Positions 1 to 8,134 of a stretch of 64,000 nt of DNA are shown here, piece after piece. Every line of letters starts with the position of its first letter. Positions within the stretch are counted from its first letter, which is position 1. The notes beneath the pieces were generated by a model that saw only the letters and a program-made list of their open reading frames with translations, made no database searches and had not been told where the DNA came from. Position numbers and translations under genes: made by a program. The stretch is from an uncultured Leucobacter sp. (GTDB lineage Bacteria > Actinomycetota > Actinomycetes > Actinomycetales > Microbacteriaceae): assembly GCA_937967375.1 (NCBI GenBank), contig CALCJF010000103.1, forward strand, positions 1 through 64,000, written 5' to 3'.

Positions 1-1677
1 GCCGCGCAGGGCGACTTCGGCGATCGCCAGGCCCGCGCCTTCGAAGGCGGGGTCAACCTCGTAAATCCCACCGTCTGGGTGCACCCAGCGCCGATTATGC
101 GGCGGGAACTCAAGTACTCCATCGAGCCCTGCTTTACGTACGTCGCCAGGTAGGCCCTGAAACTGGACACTCACGTCGACTACCAGCAGCACAAGTCCGG
201 GCAACCCGAACTCTTCGGCCCTGCGACGCCAATGAGCAATCACAGACTGGTAGTTAGGAATCTGGGTGATGCGGTACACGGCTAGCACAGGCTTGCCGTC
301 GATCCTCGTATAGCGCGGGTCAGTGATCAGATGGCGCACATCTTCTATAAATTGCTCGGCCGGAACGCTGTCGTAGTCTTGCGCGATGAGCACGTCCTCT
401 TCCCAGCCGTCCCATCGCCTGGTCCAGTTTTCATTCGCCCACATGAGACAGAACGGATGATCCTGGTCCGAATTCACGAGCGCCTCGACAGGAAGATCCA
501 TCAGCTTCTTGCCTTCAAACCAGTAGTAGTAGTACATGAAGCCCTCGACACCTGCGTTGCGGGCGAGGCGATATTGCTCTTCACGGACTCCATCGTGACG
601 CAGATCGTAGTATCCAAGGTCGCTCGGAAGCGCAGGTTGCCTGTGCCCCAAATACAGAGGTTTCGCCGAGGCAACGTTGTTCCACTCAGTAAAGCCAGTC
701 CCCCACCATGCGTTGTTCTCCGGGAATGCATGGAATTGCGGAAGGTAGAAGGGGTACAGGCGGGCCTCTGGGATGACCTCGGTATCCGGCAAGTAACGCC
801 GCCAGTTGAGGGTCGGTGTAAGCCCGTTTAGCTCGTCCAGTCGAGTGGTTTCGGCGAGCACGAAACCAGCCTCCTCAGCCAACGCGCCGATTGCACGTTC
901 AACCGCATGCGCCGTTGTCCCATCTATCTGTCCGGCCTCGTCCTCGAAATCTTCGGGACTCATCTCAAGTGCAAAGAGGCCCTGCAATACAAATCCGCGC
1001 ACCCAATACATCGACCCAGCAGCAAACTTGAGTGTCTGAGGGGCACGAATCTCAAGCCGGAGCAATAGCTCGTTCAGCAAGTCGCGGTTTCCGCCCCAGT
1101 GCTCGGCTCCAACCAAACTCTCGCTGGCCGTCAATAAACCGATTCCCGGGTTTGCGGCAAATGCCCCAAGGATCTGCTTGACCTGCTGAGGGCTACCGAG
1201 CAGCTGATCCAGAAAACTCTCACGCCATTCCGTCCCGTTGCCGCTCAAGGTCTCGTGCGACTCGCGCCACTCGCTCTTCTTCGTATGCAGCTTGAGCACA
1301 AGTTCATAGCGAGCAAGCAGCTCCGCGTTTACCACGGAGATCATCGGCAAAATGTCCCTGCCCCGGTTTTCGACTTGCAGAACTCGCACACGACGAATCT
1401 CACCGCCGATACTCGCTTCGTCTACTTCGAGCTTCGTCTCGGATGCGTTGGTGATAATCACATCAAACGGCACCGGGATCGAGTGAAGCCCTTCAAGTAG
1501 CTCCGGCAGCAACTCCGGGTAGAAGACATGGATCAATACCCCGACGCGAGGGAATGCACCGCTATCGGAATATGGTTGCCAATCGGGCCTGCCGTCGTGA
1601 CGGAGCTTGTCGCTGCGACGCCGTGCCCAGTTGGCAAAAGCAGCCGGATGAGCCGAATGCAGGTTGGGCGCGCCCAC
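1..1677 (-). CDS. Rhamnan synthesis (RgpF-like) plus WbsX-like glycosyltransferase, partial
   Basis: The minus-strand frame is open from the left edge to 1677, and its C-terminus lies outside the window. The first ~280 residues resemble rhamnan synthesis protein F: VLIHVFYPELLPELL at about 45-60, then ENRGRDILPMISV and LKLHTKKSEWRES. From about residue 310 a second domain begins with LYPFYLPQFHAFPENNAWWG and GFTEWNNV, the hallmark of WbsX-type glycosyltransferases (GH99-like fold). Such proteins build rhamnose-rich or O-antigen-like glycans on the cytoplasmic side of the membrane. This fits the dTDP-rhamnose genes and the Wzm/Wzt exporter nearby. The first usable codon after the in-frame TGA at 1678-1680 is GTG at 1675-1677, without a clear ribosome-binding site. 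It may instead be the continuation of the coiled-coil ORF at 1678-1944. Family assignment is firm; the start is not. Confidence 0.8.
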   Translation of the reverse strand, partial: MGAPNLHSAHPAAFANWARRRSDKLRHDGRPDWQPYSDSGAFPRVGVLIHVFYPELLPELLEGLHSIPVPFDVIITNASETKLEVDEASIGGEIRRVRVLQVENRGRDILPMISVVNAELLARYELVLKLHTKKSEWRESHETLSGNGTEWRESFLDQLLGSPQQVKQILGAFAANPGIGLLTASESLVGAEHWGGNRDLLNELLLRLEIRAPQTLKFAAGSMYWVRGFVLQGLFALEMSPEDFEDEAGQIDGTTAHAVERAIGALAEEAGFVLAETTRLDELNGLTPTLNWRRYLPDTEVIPEARLYPFYLPQFHAFPENNAWWGTGFTEWNNVASAKPLYLGHRQPALPSDLGYYDLRHDGVREEQYRLARNAGVEGFMYYYYWFEGKKLMDLPVEALVNSDQDHPFCLMWANENWTRRWDGWEEDVLIAQDYDSVPAEQFIEDVRHLITDPRYTRIDGKPVLAVYRITQIPNYQSVIAHWRRRAEEFGLPGLVLLVVDVSVQFQGLPGDVRKAGLDGVLEFPPHNRRWVHPDGGIYEVDPAFEGAGLAIAEVALRG

Positions 1678-1944
1678 TCAAGCACCACCGCGAAGCACGC
1701 GAAGTGGCCGAGTTACGCGCCAAGACATTGATGTATGGATTGCTTGGTTCTCGCGTCGAAGGTGCTCGACCTCAGACTCGAGCACAGCGCGTGCTCCTTC
1801 GCTCGCACGCAAGCTCTCAGAGAGTTCCTCAACTTTCTCGCTGAGTTGAGCCACCCGGCCGCGGAGCTCCGCTTCTCTTCGCGAGCTGGCAAGCAACGCA
1901 CTCGTCCGTGCTTCCCCGTGCTGCTCCAGAATCTGTTCGGTCAT
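1678..1944 (-). CDS. Short coiled-coil ORF ending in SxSWRxTxPLR motif; possible N-terminus of the RgpF/WbsX protein
   Basis: 88 codons with heptad-rich sequence (AQLSEKVEELSESLRASEGA, VLESEVEHLRREN), ending in SMSWRVTRPLRVLRGGA and TGA. The serine-tryptophan-arginine ending is typical of linkers next to coiled coils in surface-glycan glycosyltransferases. The next ORF (1-1677) continues in exactly this frame with no spacer, so the two may once have formed a single ~650-residue fusion interrupted by TGA. Alternatively the TGA-GTG junction could allow coupled translation. A TAGAAT box lies 7 nt upstream of the ATG, so the transcript may be leaderless. Whether it is a separate gene, a split gene or a nonsense mutation cannot be settled here. 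Confidence 0.55.
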   Translation of the reverse strand: MTEQILEQHGEARTSALLASSRREAELRGRVAQLSEKVEELSESLRASEGARAVLESEVEHLRRENQAIHTSMSWRVTRPLRVLRGGA

Positions 1945-1951
1945 GCGGTCG

Positions 1952-1957
1952 ATTCTA
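1952..1957 (-). promoter_or_regulatory. -10 box, leaderless-type
   Basis: TAGAAT (minus strand) ends 7 nt before the ATG at 1944, which puts the expected +1 at or next to the start codon. No Shine-Dalgarno sequence is seen. Confidence 0.45.
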
Positions 1958-2013
1958 GCCCGGTCGAGCTTTCCAGTGCGGCAGACCAGAAGATAGTAGG
2001 GACGCTCATGCCG

Positions 2014-3153
2014 TCAGCGTCTCGGGAGCCACCTACCGAGCGCGTGAGCAATACGCATTGCACGACTGTTTCGCATCTCTTGCAGCTGCAGTCGCACCTC
2101 GCGCGCCTCGGCAAGCTGGTCGCCGAGTTCACGATCCAGAGTCTCCGAAATGTCGTGAGCGAGCTCCGCGATCTGATCGGGCGAGATTTTTAACTCAACG
2201 ATGCGACCGGCTTCGCGCACCGCGGTCGACTCGGTGGCTCCTTCGAACCTCAACAATGGTCCGGCAAGAACTGACTGCATGAACCATTCGGAATCTTTCA
2301 CAGGGACGTCTTCGACTGGATTCGTCAAGGCCCGCGCAAGCCTGTCGTCGAGGTCGAGAGTGCCCGCAGGCGCCGCAGTGATTTCCTCTGGTTGAGGGTG
2401 ACGGGCAAGATACAGCGGATAGAGGCGGCCCTCGTTTAGCCTGCGATAGTCGCGCATACCGTGATGGTTGGGGCTTGGCGTCAGGCCACTGCGCGCGTAT
2501 GCATCACCAGCATTCTTTACTTTTGCGCTGAACTGCTTCCAAGATCGCCACGGTAGGTGCAGCACTTCGATGCCTTCGCCAGGTGCCGGGCGCCCCTTGC
2601 TATCAACGTTGACAAAGTGGTTCCCTTGAGCCACCTCAACCTCAGGAGTCGCAACGAAGACCACGTCTGGTGTCGCGTGAGCGTGCAGCCCAAGCTCGTT
2701 TATGCGAGAAGTTGGGCGCAGGTCGCGATAGACCAAGCGAGAAATCCCCGATCCTTCCTTCGCGGGAGGACCGGTCATATCGATCACCGGAACATCGAAT
2801 GCCTGATATTCGGTGGAGATATTCTCAAATGCCTCGCGGAGGGTCTTGGTGGCATTCTCTGCAACCCAGAACTCGTCGGCATCAGCGTTCAGAACCCAGG
2901 TAGCCCCGTGCACCTCGGCGGCCTCCCGGGCCATGGCTGTCACCACCTGCGCCTGCTGCTTCTCGTGTCGAGGATCGTGATGCAACGTAATGAGGCCCTT
3001 TTCCGCATACGTTTCGAGGATCTCGCGCGTACCATCGACCGATGCGTTGTCAGTCACGATCATGTGGTCGATTCCCTGCGCAAAATGATGCTCAAGCATC
3101 GCCCCGATGATGTCGGCTTCATCTCGGACCATGAGCGTCATCAAAAGTTTCAC
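2014..3153 (-). CDS. Glycosyltransferase family 2 with C-terminal coiled coil
   Basis: 379 residues. The N-terminus MKLLMTLMVRDEADIIGAML is characteristic of the Glyco_tranf_2_4 (PF13704) group. VTDNASVDGTREIL at about 33-46 and the acidic metal-site motif NADADEFW at about 89-96 follow. The last ~50 residues form a helical, coiled-coil-like tail (SETLDRELGDQLAEAREV) ending in a basic MRIAHALGRWLPRR segment, similar in style to the coiled-coil ORF downstream. Likely a cytoplasmic, membrane-associated sugar transferase for the surface polysaccharide. The start is GTG at 3153; a TAGTGT box lies 7 nt upstream, consistent with a leaderless message. Donor and acceptor sugars cannot be inferred. 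Confidence 0.85.
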   Translation of the reverse strand: MKLLMTLMVRDEADIIGAMLEHHFAQGIDHMIVTDNASVDGTREILETYAEKGLITLHHDPRHEKQQAQVVTAMAREAAEVHGATWVLNADADEFWVAENATKTLREAFENISTEYQAFDVPVIDMTGPPAKEGSGISRLVYRDLRPTSRINELGLHAHATPDVVFVATPEVEVAQGNHFVNVDSKGRPAPGEGIEVLHLPWRSWKQFSAKVKNAGDAYARSGLTPSPNHHGMRDYRRLNEGRLYPLYLARHPQPEEITAAPAGTLDLDDRLARALTNPVEDVPVKDSEWFMQSVLAGPLLRFEGATESTAVREAGRIVELKISPDQIAELAHDISETLDRELGDQLAEAREVRLQLQEMRNSRAMRIAHALGRWLPRR

Positions 3154-3160
3154 ACCCGAG

Positions 3161-3166
3161 ACACTA
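3161..3166 (-). promoter_or_regulatory. -10 box, leaderless-type
   Basis: TAGTGT on the minus strand is separated by 7 nt from the GTG start at 3153. No ribosome-binding site precedes that start. Confidence 0.4.
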
Positions 3167-3297
3167 CCCGAAGCGGCTAACCTTAGAAGCTTCGCGACCC
3201 CAAAACACAGGAGCCGTCAGGGTATCCTGAGCTAGAGTGTGTGGGTTGTCCGTATGTGCTCCCGCTCGCCGCGAGGTACCAACCGCAGCAGCGCTCT

Positions 3298-3304
3298 AGG
3301 AGGA
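3298..3304 (+). promoter_or_regulatory. Ribosome-binding site that fixes the ABC permease start
   Basis: AGGAGGA (with G/A context at 3298-3304) lies 2-8 nt before ATG 3307. It favours that start over the in-frame GTG at 3241. A TAGAGT box at 3233-3238 is a plausible -10 for this operon. Confidence 0.7.
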
Positions 3305-3306
3305 TC

Positions 3307-4236
3307 ATGAACCGCGCAGAACGCTTCGAAGCGCTCGCCAAACAACCCTTGAACACCATCGGGGTTCCCGCCACCTCACGCCGTCGGCGGGCTACCCAGA
3401 AGAGCTTCGCCAGTACCGTTCGCGAGATTGTCGCCGACCGTAGCATGCTCAGCCTGCTTGTTCGACGAGACATCAAGTCGCGATACAAAGACAGCTCACT
3501 CGGACTTGTCTGGACCCTGATCCGTCCGCTCACGCAGCTTGCCATCTATTTCGTTGTGGTGGGCAAGTTTCTCGGGGCTGAGCGCGGGATCCCCAACTTT
3601 GCCGTATACATCTTTACCGGACTCACCGCCTTTGCGCTGTTTCAAGAGATTGTCTCTGGCGGAACCGCTTCTATTCTCAGCAATGCGGGCCTTGTCAAAA
3701 AGGTCTATGTTCCCCGAGAGCTGTTTCCACTTGCAACGACGGGTACGGCTCTATTCAATTTTGCGATTCAGTTCAGCATCCTGCTGGCCGTGGCGATTCT
3801 CACGGGCAGCCTGCAATGGTCTTGGAGTCTTCTGTACCTCATACCCTCGCTGATCACGCTCGTCAGTTTCGGAGTCGCACTTGCGCTCATACTTTCTGCC
3901 TGGTTCGTGTATCTACGCGACATCGGCTACTTCGTCGAAGTGGTGATGATGGTCATGATGTGGGCTTCCCCCATTCTTTACTCATGGGAAATGGTAAGGA
4001 ATGTGCTCGTCGACGCAGGCCTGCCCTGGCTGATCGAACTGTACACGGCAAACCCAGCAACCCTTGCGGTACTTGGGTTTCAAGAGGCGCTCTGGGGCAT
4101 CACCGACCATGGCCTCGCGCTGCCTGATCACCTCTGGCTTCGGCTGACGATCGCCTCCGTCATCGGCCTACTCTGCGTTGTCGGCGCACAGCGAGTGTTC
4201 GCGCGCCTACAGGGCAACTTCGCTCAGGAGCTATAG
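3307..4236 (+). CDS. Polysaccharide ABC exporter, permease (Wzm/TagG type)
   Basis: 309 residues from ATG 3307. After a basic cytoplasmic N-terminus, RRDIKSRYKDSSLGLVWTLIRPL at about 56-78 is the family signature of ABC-2 polysaccharide permeases. About six hydrophobic segments follow, with SPILYSWEMV late in the protein. It should form the membrane channel that moves a finished, lipid-linked glycan across the cytoplasmic membrane, paired with the ATPase starting 5 bp downstream. Together they define an ABC-dependent rather than Wzy-dependent export route. Length is normal for Wzm. Specificity for teichoic acid or rhamnan cannot be read from the permease, but the rhamnose genes nearby favour a rhamnose-containing polymer (inference). 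Confidence 0.92.
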   Translation: MNRAERFEALAKQPLNTIGVPATSRRRRATQKSFASTVREIVADRSMLSLLVRRDIKSRYKDSSLGLVWTLIRPLTQLAIYFVVVGKFLGAERGIPNFAVYIFTGLTAFALFQEIVSGGTASILSNAGLVKKVYVPRELFPLATTGTALFNFAIQFSILLAVAILTGSLQWSWSLLYLIPSLITLVSFGVALALILSAWFVYLRDIGYFVEVVMMVMMWASPILYSWEMVRNVLVDAGLPWLIELYTANPATLAVLGFQEALWGITDHGLALPDHLWLRLTIASVIGLLCVVGAQRVFARLQGNFAQEL

Positions 4237-4241
4237 ACCAT

Positions 4242-5456
4242 ATGTCTCAGGACCAGATCACACCCGAGAACCCACCGGTTGTAGTGCACGCTGACAATGT
4301 CAGCAAGCACTTTATTCTTCGACGCGATAATTCCCTGAAAGATCGCCTCCTCTCGTTCAGAACCGGTCGCCGCAATCGCGAAGAGTTCACCGCGCTCGAT
4401 CGAGTGAGCTTCGAAGTCAAAGCGGGGCAAACGATTGCGCTCATCGGCCACAATGGATCCGGCAAGAGCACAATGCTGAAAATCATCGGCGGCATTCTCG
4501 ACCCTTCGAGCGGCACGATCGCTCACCGGGGACGCATCGCGGCGCTGCTCGAACTCGGCGCAGGTTTTCATCCTGACTTAAGCGGCCGCGACAATGTCTT
4601 TCTCAATGCGTCACTGTTGGGTATGAGTCGAGCAGAAACCGAAGCGGTCTTCGATGACATCATTGAGTTCGCAGAGATCGAGGAGTTCATCGATACTCAG
4701 GTGAAGTTCTATTCCTCGGGCATGTATGTGCGTCTCGCCTTCGCCGTAGCGATTCACACCGACCCCGACATCCTCCTTGTCGACGAAGTGCTCGCCGTCG
4801 GCGATGAGGCGTTTCAGCGCAAGTGCATGGATACCATCCGTCGGTTCCAGGCCGAAGGACGCACCATTCTGCTGGTCACGCACAACCTTGGCCAGGTACT
4901 CGAGCTCGCAGATCACGCAGTGCTGCTGCATCATGGCTCGCTTGTCTACTCGGGCGAACCGCGCGAAGCCGTGTCGCAATTCAGGGATCTACTCGAAGAA
5001 CGCCGCCTCGACCACGTAGCCGCGCATTCTGACCACGGCGATTCACCCGGGTCGACCAGTCTTTTCGCTGTAGCAAGGGCACACGGACCTGTTCCTGGCC
5101 AACCGCTGAAGCTGGGTGACCCTTTGACAATCAGAATCGATCTTGATGGAGCACTTGAGGAGAAGTCCTGGGTATGCGCGGTTCAGATCGACAACACTCT
5201 GGGCCAGCCAGTATTCGGCACGACGAGTTCTCGAATCGGGCTTGAGCTGCTTCCACTAGAAGGAGAGCCCCGCTCGGTGGCCTTTGAACTCAAGGACACT
5301 CGCTTCGGTGAAGGAAAATACTTTGTCAACGTATCGATATTGAGCGAAACCGGCACGCACATTCTCGACGTGCCTCAAGCATGCTCGTTCGATGCAGTGA
5401 CACCCGACGACTCGCGCGGCATGCTGTACGCAGCGGTGACGGGCGAATCGAGGTAG
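4242..5456 (+). CDS. Polysaccharide ABC exporter, ATPase with Wzt-type C-terminal domain
   Basis: 404 residues. The nucleotide-binding domain carries Walker A GHNGSGKST at 69-77, a signature region YSSGMYVRLAFAVA near 156-170 and Walker B ILLVDEVLAVGDEAF near 176-190. These are typical of Wzt/TagH ATPases that energise surface-glycan export. Residues from about 245 onward form an extra beta-rich domain (SWVCAVQIDNTLGQPVFGT, FELKDTRFGEGKYFVNVSIL). It matches the Wzt C-terminal carbohydrate-binding domain, which in characterised systems recognises the terminal modification of the O-polysaccharide. The gene starts 5 bp after the permease, so they form one operon, followed 7 bp later by a glycosyltransferase. 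The C-terminal domain suggests that a capping group on the glycan gates export. Confidence 0.92.
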   Translation: MSQDQITPENPPVVVHADNVSKHFILRRDNSLKDRLLSFRTGRRNREEFTALDRVSFEVKAGQTIALIGHNGSGKSTMLKIIGGILDPSSGTIAHRGRIAALLELGAGFHPDLSGRDNVFLNASLLGMSRAETEAVFDDIIEFAEIEEFIDTQVKFYSSGMYVRLAFAVAIHTDPDILLVDEVLAVGDEAFQRKCMDTIRRFQAEGRTILLVTHNLGQVLELADHAVLLHHGSLVYSGEPREAVSQFRDLLEERRLDHVAAHSDHGDSPGSTSLFAVARAHGPVPGQPLKLGDPLTIRIDLDGALEEKSWVCAVQIDNTLGQPVFGTTSSRIGLELLPLEGEPRSVAFELKDTRFGEGKYFVNVSILSETGTHILDVPQACSFDAVTPDDSRGMLYAAVTGESR

Positions 5457-5463
5457 CGAGAGC

Positions 5464-6270
5464 ATGGCGGGTGCAATATCTGCAGTCCGAAGGGTCTTAC
5501 GCGAGCGTCTGCTCCGCACCACCTTTGCCGCCGGCAAGTTCCGGCTGAAAAGGTTCGGTCGCGTGGACCCGGGCTCTGCTCTGGTAGTAATCTGCCTCTG
5601 GAACAGATCGACCCGGTTTCGAGAGTTGCTAGATGATCTTGCGGCACAGGATGTTCCGAATGGCATCACGCTTGGTCTATGGAACAACGATCGAAGACAA
5701 CGCTCGTACTATGAGCGAGAACTCGTAACGTGGCTGGAGACACACCCGCAGAGCGCGCTCAGCTGCATCATGCTCACGCATTCTCAAGTGAATGCTGGCG
5801 GATTTGGCCGTTTCTATCTCGGTAACCGTTTGGCGCGCGAACTCGGCAAACAGCACCTTATTTTTCTCGACGACGATCAGCGGATTCAGCCAGACTTCGT
5901 AAGGCGTGTGCTGCATCAAGCAGCCCCAAAAACCGTAGCCAGCTGGTGGGCATGGCAAATCGAGAATAACGATTACTGGGATCGTACCCGGGCCCTTCCC
6001 GGAGAACCCGCGGACTACACGGGAACCGGAGGCATGGTACTTGACTCAGCACTGCTTGCCGTTCCGAACCTAGTGGCGGGCCTAGAGCCTGAGCATTGGT
6101 TTCTCGAGGATATATGGCTCAGCCATCTTGCGAAGGTTTACGGCTTCGAGCTCAAAGCGCTCGATGCAGACATCAGCTTCGTGATGGAAGAAACGAACCA
6201 GCATCATCAGCTTGGCACGCTTAAACCTGACTACTATCGCACGCTCGCAAAACTGAGACGAAGCGAGTAA
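5464..6270 (+). CDS. Glycosyltransferase, family 2-like
   Basis: 268 residues starting 7 bp after the exporter ATPase. The region ALVVICLWNRSTRFRELLDDL begins a GT-A nucleotide-binding fold, and HLIFLDDDQRIQPDFV at about 134-149 supplies the acidic metal-binding motif (DDD). A later TGTGGMVLDSALL and EPEHWFLEDIWLSHLAKVYG resemble the acceptor and ED regions of family 2 enzymes. Probably a cytoplasmic sugar transferase acting on the polymer exported by the preceding ABC pair. Sugar specificity is unknown. The gene ends in a convergent intergenic region with two strong hairpins. Confidence 0.75.
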   Translation: MAGAISAVRRVLRERLLRTTFAAGKFRLKRFGRVDPGSALVVICLWNRSTRFRELLDDLAAQDVPNGITLGLWNNDRRQRSYYERELVTWLETHPQSALSCIMLTHSQVNAGGFGRFYLGNRLARELGKQHLIFLDDDQRIQPDFVRRVLHQAAPKTVASWWAWQIENNDYWDRTRALPGEPADYTGTGGMVLDSALLAVPNLVAGLEPEHWFLEDIWLSHLAKVYGFELKALDADISFVMEETNQHHQLGTLKPDYYRTLAKLRRSE

Positions 6271-6291
6271 GCACGAGCCTGCCCGAGCAAT

Positions 6292-6359
6292 TGCACTCCT
6301 AGGTTTCACCTAGAGTGCAGCGGTTGGGGTCAACCTGAATGAGATCCACCCCAACCGCT
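6292..6359. terminator. Two adjacent hairpins between convergent genes (bidirectional terminator)
   Basis: Hairpin one (6292-6319) pairs TGCACT and CTAGGT with ACCTAG and AGTGCA, with a single bulged C. Hairpin two has perfect 12-bp arms AGCGGTTGGGGT (6319-6330) and ACCCCAACCGCT (6348-6359). They lie between the ends of convergent genes at 6270 and 6378. No long T-tract is seen. Confidence 0.65.
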
Positions 6360-6377
6360 ACAGACCAGCCCTCAGCC

Positions 6378-8036
6378 TCAGCGAAGACCTGTGTGCACGG
6401 TCATCCAACCCGTCGGCCACCCGCCGCTCACCCGGTTGATCCAACCAACGCTCACCCACATACGCTGCCCAGCAGGCTTGGCCGGGAACCTAGTGATCTG
6501 CGGATAGTTTGATTCCATGTAGCTAAACGCAAACTCCGGGTTCGCGTTCGTGGCGCTAGTTGGGTCCTCCAGCACGTACTCTTCGTAAACCCAGGGCTGC
6601 TCCGTTGCAAGAGCTGGATTCAGTCGCATCCGGTCCGAAGCAGCCATGGTGAACGACCAGTCCTGAGCAGACTGACCGTAGAAACGCGCACCCTGCAGAT
6701 TTAGGTTGTACCTGGTCTGATTGATCCTTGAATAGATGTGCTGGGTACCAGAGATATCGGCTGCGTTCATGCCCGCGCGAGCTGTGATGCATTCGTTACC
6801 CCAGAGCACGGTATCGTTCAGCGCAGCGGCACCACCGAGCAGGTAGGTATTCGTGGGTTTGTGGCTATCGTTGGCGCTGTAGGTAATCGATGGCATGCAA
6901 TCCGGCAGCGAAAGCAGCAACGGCATACCGTGTTTCCCGGCGACAGCCGCACCGGTCAGAGCATCCGCGAAATTCGATCCACTGGCCCAATAGGTTGAAG
7001 ACGAAATGCCCGGGAAATGTTGGTTTACGATCATTGCCGAAGTCGCAAAGCGATCGGCTCCCGCATACCGGGTAACCGCATGGCTCGGCGTGCGCTTGAG
7101 CGAGGTCACAACCGATTCGGCCACCGCGCTCACGCCACCTGCAACATACATTCGAGTGTTGTTCAACCGCACCAGTTCGGCCTTAGTGGCGGGGAAGGCT
7201 TCTGCCGAACCACCGGGCACGAGGAGAACCGGGCCGTTCACCTGTTTTGCAGCAGGACCAGCCGAGAGCGCGTCCGCGAAACCGTAACCTGTTGCGATGA
7301 ATGCGTTCGCAGCGCTCCCGTTCGTCGGCCAGCCGAGCTTCGAAAGCTCGATCGACGTGTCGAAACGAGTAGCTCCCTGCACACGCTTCACCGTCACGCC
7401 CGGAAGCAGCCCCGCGAGCTGGGTCGCAACCGAGGAACCGACCGCACTTACACCGCCCACAACAATGATGGTCTTCGGCTTCAGTCGCTGGATCTCATTC
7501 GCGGTGGTCGTTGGAAGGTTTTCTGCTGTCGCAAGCAGTAACGGAGCATTCATCTTGGCCGCGACGGGGGCAGCGCTCAGCGAGTCCGGATAGTCGAGCC
7601 CGGTGGCAACGAATACTGTTCCCGTTCCTGTGGCGAAGGGCGCGGGGAACCCGTGCTTCGAGATCTCTACCGCAGTGGCGAAGCGGTCTGATCCCTGAAT
7701 TCTTACGTTCTTCGTGTCTGACGCGACACCGCCGTTTGAGAGCTCGATACCGGATCCGTGATAAGCGTCTTCAATCGCCGAAGGAGCAGATTCTGATGTC
7801 GTCGCGTTTTCCGCGCTCATTTCTATCTCAAGCGTCCCCTGAGCATCGGCACCTGGATCGTTCTGCTCTTCCTGAGTGCTTTCGTTGTTTTGAGGGTTCT
7901 CGTTTACCGCTCCCGTCCCGCTCTCCACGGAGGAGACGGGTGGCCGTTCCTCCGCCATCGCAGGGGAAACAGCCCCTCCAACGATCGTGGCGGAAAGCAA
8001 CAAAGTCAAGGCGCTACGCGCATATTTCAAGCTCAT
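6378..8036 (-). CDS. Secreted protein with three CWB2 cell-wall-binding repeats and a C-terminal domain
   Basis: 552 residues. A signal peptide covers roughly 1-28 (SALTLLLSATIVGGAVSPAMA), followed by an acidic, low-complexity linker rich in Asn/Glu. From about residue 110 there are three CWB2 repeats, each opening with RFATAVEIS-like sequence and containing YPDSLSAAPVA or FADALSAGPAA and TIIVVGGVSAV. CWB2 modules non-covalently tie proteins to a wall polysaccharide. The third repeat has two cysteines (LPDCMPS and GNECI) that could form a disulfide. The last ~135 residues form another domain (INQTRYNLNLQGARFYGQ, QRMWVSVGWINRVSGGW) with only a faint resemblance to CAP/SCP proteins; I do not assign it. 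The ATG is preceded by GAAGGA. It is convergent to the glycosyltransferase operon and lies downstream of rfbA on the same strand. Confidence 0.88.
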   Translation of the reverse strand: MSLKYARSALTLLLSATIVGGAVSPAMAEERPPVSSVESGTGAVNENPQNNESTQEEQNDPGADAQGTLEIEMSAENATTSESAPSAIEDAYHGSGIELSNGGVASDTKNVRIQGSDRFATAVEISKHGFPAPFATGTGTVFVATGLDYPDSLSAAPVAAKMNAPLLLATAENLPTTTANEIQRLKPKTIIVVGGVSAVGSSVATQLAGLLPGVTVKRVQGATRFDTSIELSKLGWPTNGSAANAFIATGYGFADALSAGPAAKQVNGPVLLVPGGSAEAFPATKAELVRLNNTRMYVAGGVSAVAESVVTSLKRTPSHAVTRYAGADRFATSAMIVNQHFPGISSSTYWASGSNFADALTGAAVAGKHGMPLLLSLPDCMPSITYSANDSHKPTNTYLLGGAAALNDTVLWGNECITARAGMNAADISGTQHIYSRINQTRYNLNLQGARFYGQSAQDWSFTMAASDRMRLNPALATEQPWVYEEYVLEDPTSATNANPEFAFSYMESNYPQITRFPAKPAGQRMWVSVGWINRVSGGWPTGWMTVHTGLR

Positions 8037-8134
8037 GATGGTCCTTCGTTGGTGACAATGAGTCGGTGGCGTCTCCCCCGTGAACCACCAAGCTCAAGCA
8101 TAGAAGAACTCCAGCGGTCAGGTGTTCGAAACTG

